Assembly: GCA_026770575.1 (NCBI GenBank)
Contig: MU657197.1
Coordinates: forward strand, 13,402-24,143
DNA from: Pelagophyceae sp. CCMP2097
Lineage: Eukaryota; Sar; Pelagophyceae
Length of the DNA stretch: 10,742 nt
Direction: 5' to 3'
The notes under the pieces: generated by a model
The model's input: the letters and a program-made list of their open reading frames with translations, nothing else
Told to the model about the DNA's origin: nothing
The model's database searches: none
Shown: in pieces, positions 7,301 to 10,742 of the stretch
Layout of the letters: every line of letters begins with the position of its first letter
Position numbering within the stretch: position 1 is the stretch's first letter
Position numbers and translations under genes: made by a program

Positions 7301-7371
7301 GTGAACGAGTACGCCTTGATGGGCCGCTGCGTCCAGCCGCGGAGGAGCGCGCGCGCGCCGTGGTCGCCCAT
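4360..7371 (-). CDS. MRPL24: Mitochondrial large-subunit ribosomal protein uL24m (spliced, nuclear gene)
   Basis: Structural protein of the mitochondrial ribosome large subunit, family uL24/L24 with a KOW domain. Proposed exons in transcript order: 7371-7273, 7156-7125, 7065-6962, 6897-6822, 6780-6735, 4758-4708, 4661-4487, 4427-4360, about 216 residues. The KOW core IVRGDKVTVINGPFQGQGG...IRKNNRLIVEG is in 7065-6962; SIHYSNVNL|VDPVTGLPTRVQRRFLE|DGTRVR joins three exons at exact codon phase; KLEVGPKDT...VLEITYNP in 4661-4487 is the mitochondrial-type C-terminal extension. The last exon ends HYGFNELTGYDGA-stop. The N-terminus is least certain: exon 1 (MGDHGARALLRGWTQRPIKA) may instead end at 7313 and join directly to 7065, removing the 32-nt exon. 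An in-frame ATG at 7431 would add 20 residues. Exon 4 may begin at 6770 with exon 3 ending at 6836, giving a protein eight residues shorter. Divergent neighbour: the methyltransferase gene at 7738. Confidence 0.9.
4428..4486 (-). other. uL24m last intron (59 nt)
   Basis: GTACGTTG ... TTCACTAG, phase 1. It contains a T/A-rich stretch (TATATATATTTTAAA) unlike the GC-rich exons on both sides. Splicing joins KWLG-G to PFLAPVPRHYGF. Confidence 0.75.
4662..4707 (-). other. uL24m intron (46 nt)
   Basis: GTTCGTTG ... GGTCAATAG, phase 0. Removal joins RRFLE to DGTRVR, restoring the conserved LEDGT-VRV segment of L24 proteins. An in-frame TGA right after the donor makes splicing necessary. Confidence 0.85.
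4862..5080. repeat. Intronic direct repeat, copy A
   Basis: Matches 5694-5965 as a diverged copy. The left ends are 27 bases with one mismatch (GGCTGGTCAACGAGCTGCGT..., 4862-4888 against 5694-5720). The right ends share GAGCCGAAGCGAGGGG (5051-5066 and 5938-5953). Interior similarity is patchy. This looks like two copies of an unidentified non-coding element. Confidence 0.7.
5619..5646. repeat. Short tandem repeat AAGGGTCTGAGA x2
   Basis: Two exact 12-mers at 5619-5630 and 5635-5646, spaced 16 bases, inside the long uL24m intron. Confidence 0.7.
5694..5965. repeat. Intronic direct repeat, copy B
   Basis: Diverged copy of 4862-5080, longer by about 50 bases, same orientation. Confidence 0.7.
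6310..6342. repeat. 11-bp tandem repeat, three perfect copies
   Basis: TTTTCAACGGA repeated at 6310, 6321 and 6332 within the long intron. Confidence 0.85.
6388..6645 (-). repeat. Degenerate GGGACCTTGTC array in the uL24m intron
   Basis: On the plus strand it reads as GACAAGGTCCC, GGCAAGGACCC and GAAAAGGTCCC words every 13-18 bases. In the sense of the uL24m transcript these are GGGACCTTGTC, GGGTCCTTGCC and GGGACCTTTTC. It includes three perfect 14-bp copies of ATGAAAAGGTCCCT (6477-6518). The same word array occurs in sense orientation in the long intron of the divergent methyltransferase gene (8145-8450). Confidence 0.8.
6781..6821 (-). other. uL24m intron, introner-like copy 2 (41 nt)
   Basis: GTGATCCAC ... 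GACTTTCTAG, phase 2. Its 3' 30 nt (CTCGAAAGGCCT then CTAGAAACCGACTTTCTAG) nearly duplicate those of the upstream intron 6898-6961. It contains the hairpin CTAGAAA/TTTCTAG. The exon sequence GGCGAGTGCAAGAGCCGCG before it recurs in diverged form after it, 59 bases away. An alternative 65-nt intron, 6835-6771, is also in phase. Confidence 0.7.
6898..6961 (-). other. uL24m intron, introner-like copy 1 (64 nt)
   Basis: GAAG|GTAATTC ... GGCTTTCCTAG|GCG, phase 1, joining LIVE-G to VNVGVRRLYD. Homologous to intron 6781-6821 through CTCGAAAGGCCT and CTGGAAACCGGCTTTCCTAG. It has one extra internal block (ATTAGAAAGGCCT), which is itself a partial duplication. Confidence 0.75.
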
Positions 7372-7737
7372 CGCGCCAGCCGCGAACTGGGCAAGGCGAG
7401 ACTGCGAATTCCCCGTTTGTGAACAGACCACCCCTCGGAGTTTTCAGCGACCGGCGGCCCCGGGCCTTCGAGTCGACTGAGCTACTGGTAACACAGTTTG
7501 AAGGCAGCCCCCTTCGAAAGGCAGCCTTGCCACCCGGACTCGCGTCGAAGGACCGCGCCGAGTCTCCGCAGATCGGAAGAGGGCCCGCAGCCTGAGCAAT
7601 CCAGCACCTTTTTGGCGATACGGTGTTTATCTGTCCTGCCGGCGGCGAGTCCTTGCGTCGGTCGTGGCGCGATTCCCGCGAGACTGAAGGCCGCGGACCG
7701 AGATGAGATAAGAGTGGCTCCTCGTAGACGCGATCCG
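7372..7737. promoter_or_regulatory. Divergent intergenic region between uL24m and the methyltransferase
   Basis: 366 bases separate the two proposed start codons, which point away from each other, so both promoters must lie here or within the 5' untranslated ends. No TATA box or clear known motif is seen. The upstream part of the plus frame is open back to 7498, so the methyltransferase start may lie further upstream. A shared promoter is inference. Confidence 0.45.
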
Positions 7738-9819
7738 ATGCTCAAGCAAAGTGTCATGCTCCGCAACATCTGTCGTTTCCGCTCCGGCCCCGCGCTCCGC
7801 GCTCGACGCTTCGGGGGCATTTCCGCGGTGCAGTTGCCGACGCAGTCGCACTTGCAGCTTGCGAGGTCTCTTTGGCTTTCCCACATTAAAAGAGGCGACG
7901 TCACAATAGACGCGACGTGCGGCAGAGGTGCGGCGGACCCGCGCCCTTTGGAACGCGACTTTGCGGAGTGGAGGACCGGTTGCAAAGGAGTGCGGAGTAA
8001 CACTGCGGGTTCAGATACGCTGACATTAGGTTCGGATACTCAGACCCTCTTGCACGCCGCGCGGCGCTGCGGCGGCGGAACCGTCTACGCCATGGACGTC
8101 GACGCCCGCGCGTGAGTCGCCCCATAACTCGAACGGAGCTTTTGTCGTAGGGACCTTGCCATTGGGGACCTTGTCCCAAGGGTGTATTCACAAGGGCGCA
8201 TGGCCCAATTGACAGGGCCTCTTCACGGGGACCTTGCCACGGGGACCTCGTCAATTGAACTTTCACAGGGGACCTTGTCACGGGACTTTTCACTGGGCAT
8301 AGGGACCTTGTCATAGGGACCCTGGTGGCACCTTGCCATGGGGGCCTCGTCTTGTCACGAGGGTCGCGGGGACCTCGTCACGGGGACCTTGTCAGAGGGA
8401 CTTTGCCAGAGGGTCTTTGCCAGAGGGTCTTTTTCGCAGAAACCTCTTTTTGGGGAACCTCGTCTAGGCGCCCTGGTCTCGGGGGATTTGGCAAAGTGTC
8501 GCCATGGGGAGACGAACTCGCCGCGGTCCCTCGACAGGTCTGTCGAGGGTCCCGGAGGCACGCTTTTTGTCACCCTGGGGTGTCAACCCGGAGACGCCCC
8601 TTCTGCGGGCCCGGACATTGCCCGTCGACGGGCTCGGAGACGGGCTCGGAGACGGGCCATTTCCGATCCGGCGGCGGTCCCGAATACGGCCCCGAATACG
8701 GTCCCAGAGACGGATCTCAAGGGGGGTGTCCACGTCACCCCGTCGAGAAAGGGGCCGCGTCGGGGTTTGCGGGTCCCAGAGAACGGAGACGGCCTCACAA
8801 AGGTCCTTCGAGACGCCCTCTGCAGCCGTCGACGCTCGACGAGACGGGCCCGGAGACGGCCCTCTGCGGGCCCGGAGAACGGCCCTCTCAGAGGCGGGCC
8901 CGGAGAACGGCCCCGGAGACCAATTCAGTGACCGTTCCAGAGACGGCCCTCAAGACGGCCCCAGAGAAGACGGCCCCAGAGAAGACGGTCCCGGAGACGG
9001 TCCCGGAGACGTGATGCCGGCGGTCCCGGAGACGGTCCGTCGGCGGTCCCGTCGGCGGTCCCGTCGGCGGTCCCGGAGGCGGTCCCGGAGGCGGCCGGGA
9101 CCGTGCGCCTCCGGAGGTGCGATACCCGCGCCGAGGGTCCGAACCCGAACCCGAGCCCGGTGATGACGCCATGCGCCACGTAGCGTGCAGTTGTGCTCGG
9201 AGCGAATCCGGTCCGACGAAGACGCCAATGAGGAGGCGGTCTGCACCTTCCACCACCAGTCCCACGCTTTTCCGCCGCCGGGTCTGAAGGCGCGGTCCGT
9301 TCGAATCGTGGCTTATAACCTGGGGTACCTCCCCCGGAGTGAAGGAGGTACGACAACTTCGGCACGGATCACCATAGAATCTTTGTCGGCATGGACGCTG
9401 GACGCTTTACTCGACGGCGGCTTGGCAACCATCTGCATCTCGCCCTCCCACGCCGCGGGGCGAATCGAGTCGATCTTTCTCTCGCTCTTCGCGAGGCAGC
9501 TATCGAGCGTGTACTGGCGGTGCGTCCACCTTGCCACCGTCAACGCCCGGCGGCGAAAGAGGTGCGTCCAGCACCGCCCGCGTCCCATAGGTGCGTCCAG
9601 CACCGCCCGCTGAACCACGCCGAGACCGCGCCCTATTTACTCTCGTTGCACAAACTCGGGGTGGACGATTCGGGGGCCGGCTCTGACACGAAAAGACGTT
9701 CAGATATCGACACACGTTGGGATTCCGACGCACTCCAACGGCGCCTCCTGTGCGCGGCAGACGTCCGAGCCGCCGCGGATCACGCGATCGCCGAGCTCGA
9801 CAAACTGTCGATTGAATAG
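7738..9819 (+). CDS. YtqB/MnmM-type SAM-dependent RNA methyltransferase (spliced)
   Basis: Member of the YtqB/rRNA_methylase family (Pfam PF06962); bacterial and plant members (MnmM) methylate the aminomethyl group of wobble 2-thiouridine in tRNA. Exons: 7738-7927, 8030-8111, 9184-9519, 9591-9819, about 278 residues. Motif I is DATCGRG|SDTQTLLHAA across the first splice. VYAMDVDARA|VQLCSERI crosses the second. The family signature NLGYLP with TTSARITIESL follows in exon 3, then LLDGGLATICISPSHAAG. YW|RCVQHRPLNHAETAPYLL joins exon 3 to 4 with the spacing of the family C-terminus (W-x7-LN-x4-AP). A tail of about 50 residues, ending DHAIAELDKLSIE, lies beyond the family end. The N-terminus (MLRNICRFRSGPALRARRF) is arginine-rich and lacks acidic residues, suggesting an organelle transit peptide. 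The start could be 7738, 7756 or further upstream, since the frame is open. The tail is the weakest part. Confidence 0.87.
7928..8029 (+). other. Methyltransferase intron 1 (102 nt) with exon-start duplication
   Basis: AGAG|GTGCGG ... GACATTAG|GTTCGG, phase 1. Length is a multiple of three and there is no in-frame stop, so retention would insert 34 residues within the SAM-binding motif I loop. The last 21 bases of the intron (8008-8028) are a diverged copy of the next exon region (8029-8049), encoding GSDTLTL against GSDTQTL. Confidence 0.75.
8145..8450 (+). repeat. Degenerate GGGACCTTGTCA array in the methyltransferase intron
   Basis: Words such as GGGACCTTGTC, GGGACCTTGCC, GGGACCTCGTC and GAGGGTCTTTGCC recur every 12-20 bases, joined by ACGG, ATAG or AGAG. 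They are the same words as in the uL24m long intron, in sense orientation for this gene too. The array begins about 35 bases after the donor site. Confidence 0.8.
8620..9110 (+). repeat. GAGACGGTCCCG / GGCGGTCCCG repeat field
   Basis: Degenerate repeats of GGAGACGGGCTC, GAGACGGCCC(C/T), GAGAAGACGGCCCCA, then GAGACGGTCCCG and CGGCGGTCCCGT towards the 3' end (about 9017-9090). All share a GGTCCCGGAGAC-like core. The field makes several frames open at once and explains the long spurious open frames here. Confidence 0.8.
9520..9590 (+). other. Methyltransferase intron 3 (71 nt) built on GTGCGTCCA repeats
   Basis: TGGCG|GTGCGTCCACC ... CCCATAG|GTGCGTCCAGC, phase 2. The donor, an internal site at 9562 and the start of exon 4 (9591) all carry GTGCGTCCA. 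The copies at 9562-9581 and 9591-9610 are identical for 20 bases. Using donor 9520 gives the family spacing. Donor 9562 (29-nt intron) is also in frame and would add 14 residues. No splicing leads to a stop at 9611. Confidence 0.75.
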
Positions 9820-9904
9820 GGCGGTCCACGTTCGGCGCCCGCGGTAGACGATGTCGACTGTATAGAAAATGCTCCGGCGACTCCGACGACGGCGCCTCGC
9901 GCGG

Positions 9905-9945
9905 CCGCCGTGGCGTAGCCGCGCGAAGCCGGGCCGCCACGGCGG
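9905..9945. repeat. Inverted repeat, 11-bp arms
   Basis: CCGCCGTGGCG (9905-9915) and CGCCACGGCGG (9935-9945) are perfect reverse complements with a 19-base loop. Function unknown; it lies about 90 bases beyond the proposed stop codon. Confidence 0.6.
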
Positions 9946-10200
9946 AAAGCCGACCCGAAAGGCCGCCATCGTTGCCTCCGTCATAAAACTTCCCGAACCG
10001 CACCGCACACGTCTGCCCCGAAAACGCACGCGCGATTCGACTTGCGCGCGGCGCGGGGGCGCCGTCGAAGAACGACGCGGCTCGCGGACATCGCACGCGT
10101 CCTCGCAGCCCATCTGGTCTCGGCAACCGTGCGGACGAGCTCCCCGGCGGAAGGGCACGGGCGTCTGCGGCGCACAGCCTGCGGTGGGCTGCGTGGCGCG

Positions 10201-10255
10201 GCCCGCGGCTCGCCGATCCCTTCTGAGCCAGGAAGCGCGAGGCCCGCGGCTCGCC
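10201..10255. repeat. 14-bp direct repeat pair
   Basis: GCCCGCGGCTCGCC occurs at 10201-10214 and 10242-10255, 41 bases apart. Confidence 0.7.
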
Positions 10256-10572
10256 AGCTTCGCGTCCCTCGGCCGAAAAAGAACAACGCCCGAGAGACTT
10301 TCAAGTTCCGAGTCGACGCTTTACGGAGTGCTGCTTGACGGCGCCGGGCCGGCGCCGCGGCTGCCTGGCGGCAAATGGCATGGCTCCCCCGGGGCGAGTG
10401 TCCAGGCCCGCCCAGGGAGTCGGATATGCCGGAGGGGTTTCAAGTTGGGTCGCGCGCGTGGCCCGCCGTGGGTCGCCAGAAATCGAAGTCCTGGCAAGGG
10501 GGTGGGGAAAAAACTGTGGGCCGCAACATGACACATTGACGTTCACCTCAAAAATCTAGTTAGTTAGCTCCC

Positions 10573-10595
10573 AACGGTCATTAAACGGACATTAA
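10573..10595 (+). promoter_or_regulatory. Tandem AACGGWCATTAA motif upstream of a possible gene start
   Basis: AACGGTCATTAA (10573-10584) and AACGGACATTAA (10584-10595) overlap by one base, followed by AAACGGTCC. They sit in an AT-richer dip about 70 bases before the ATG at 10663, a position suited to a promoter. This is inference from position and repetition only. Confidence 0.3.
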
Positions 10596-10662
10596 AGGAG
10601 CCCATAAACGGTCCGGATGGAGCCATAACCTCTCACCAGGCCCTGGCTTGCGCTGCGTTGCG

Positions 10663-10742
10663 ATGAAGCCCCGCGGCGCGGCCATGTCGAAGCCCGTTTG
10701 GGCCAATGTCGCCGAGAGCGCCAAGGCGTCGAAGTCCGACTG
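10663..10742 (+). CDS. Possible start of a gene, truncated by the window edge
   Basis: From ATG 10663 the frame reads MKPRGAAMSKPVWANVAESA-KASKSD and remains open to the end of the window. Nearly every codon ends in G or C, a stronger bias than in the surrounding sequence, and the AT-richer DNA before it looks intergenic. A second ATG is at 10684. Too short to assign a family. Confidence 0.4.
   Translation, partial: MKPRGAAMSKPVWANVAESAKASKSD

Larger units (their letters stand above)
8112..9183 (+). other. Methyltransferase intron 2 (1,072 nt), repeat-filled
   Basis: GCGC|GTGAGTCG (perfect GTGAGT donor) ... CCACGTAG|C, phase 2; splicing gives DVDARA|VQLCSER. The interior has two repeat fields (8145-8450 and about 8620-9110) and no conserved coding motif; the open frames through it are arginine-rich by-products of the repeats. 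Confidence 0.8.
9820..10540. other. GC-rich stretch after the methyltransferase, no gene resolved
   Basis: Open frames exist on both strands with no recognisable family. The best-looking pieces are plus AAIVASVIKLPEPHRTRLPR (near 9960-10020) and minus IARAFSGQTCAVRFGKFYDG (same area), and they exclude each other. It contains an 11-bp inverted repeat (9905-9945) and a 14-bp direct repeat (10201 and 10242). A minus-strand gene converging on the methyltransferase is possible but unsupported. Confidence 0.4.

Noticed and set aside
8325..9163. Long arginine/proline-rich open frames on both strands between 8325 and 9163
   Set aside because: They are by-products of stop-poor GC-rich tandem repeats, and this interval is intron 2 of the methyltransferase, whose flanking exons join in exact phase across it.
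9700..10158. Minus-strand protein (FYTVDIVYRGRRTWTALFNR...) overlapping the methyltransferase 3' end
   Set aside because: It is the antisense of the methyltransferase C-terminal frame, which continues conserved sequence from upstream. Kept only as a note, since the tail itself is uncertain.

Overview
The window looks like nuclear DNA from a GC-rich, intron-rich eukaryotic microbe, probably an alga or another protist. Two genes can be recognised by protein family. Both are broken into exons by short GT-AG introns, and both belong to families of organellar translation in eukaryotes (mitochondrial ribosomal protein uL24m and a YtqB/MnmM-type RNA methyltransferase). No bacterial-style operon, Shine-Dalgarno context, rRNA gene or CRISPR array is visible. 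The lineage cannot be fixed from sequence alone. Repeated introns and MITE-like elements resemble the introners described from pelagophytes, prasinophytes and dinoflagellates, but that is only an analogy.

Layout. 1-80: possible last exon of an upstream gene. 81-1500: relatively AT-rich, gene-poor DNA with a tRNA-like SINE candidate (598-766), a GGAC/AGAC microsatellite, and a terminal-inverted-repeat element (1006-1423) that carries a second 90-bp element inserted with an 8-bp target duplication. 1515-2578: a hypothetical plus-strand gene that can be modelled as four exons. 2579-4359: very GC-rich DNA with open frames on both strands, a second copy of the 90-bp element (3248-3342) and a GACGCG minisatellite (about 3560-4130); coding status is unresolved. 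4360-7371: uL24m on the minus strand, with a 1,976-bp repeat-filled intron. 7372-7737: the divergent intergenic region. 7738-9819: the methyltransferase gene on the plus strand, with a 1,072-bp repeat-filled intron. 9820-10662: unresolved GC-rich DNA, then an AT-richer gap. 10663-10742: possible start of another plus-strand gene cut by the window edge.

The recurrent theme is recently made or duplicated introns. Two uL24m introns are copies of one sequence. Two methyltransferase introns have duplicated exon sequence at the splice junction. The two long introns of the divergent pair carry the same short degenerate repeat (GGGACCTTGTC type) in the sense orientation of each transcript. Mobile elements with ends CTCCGT...ACGGAG present GT and AG on either strand. 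Together they suggest a genome in which intron creation by insertion and tandem duplication is or was active.

All exon models come from reading frames, splice dinucleotides and remembered family motifs. No alignment, RNA or database search was available.
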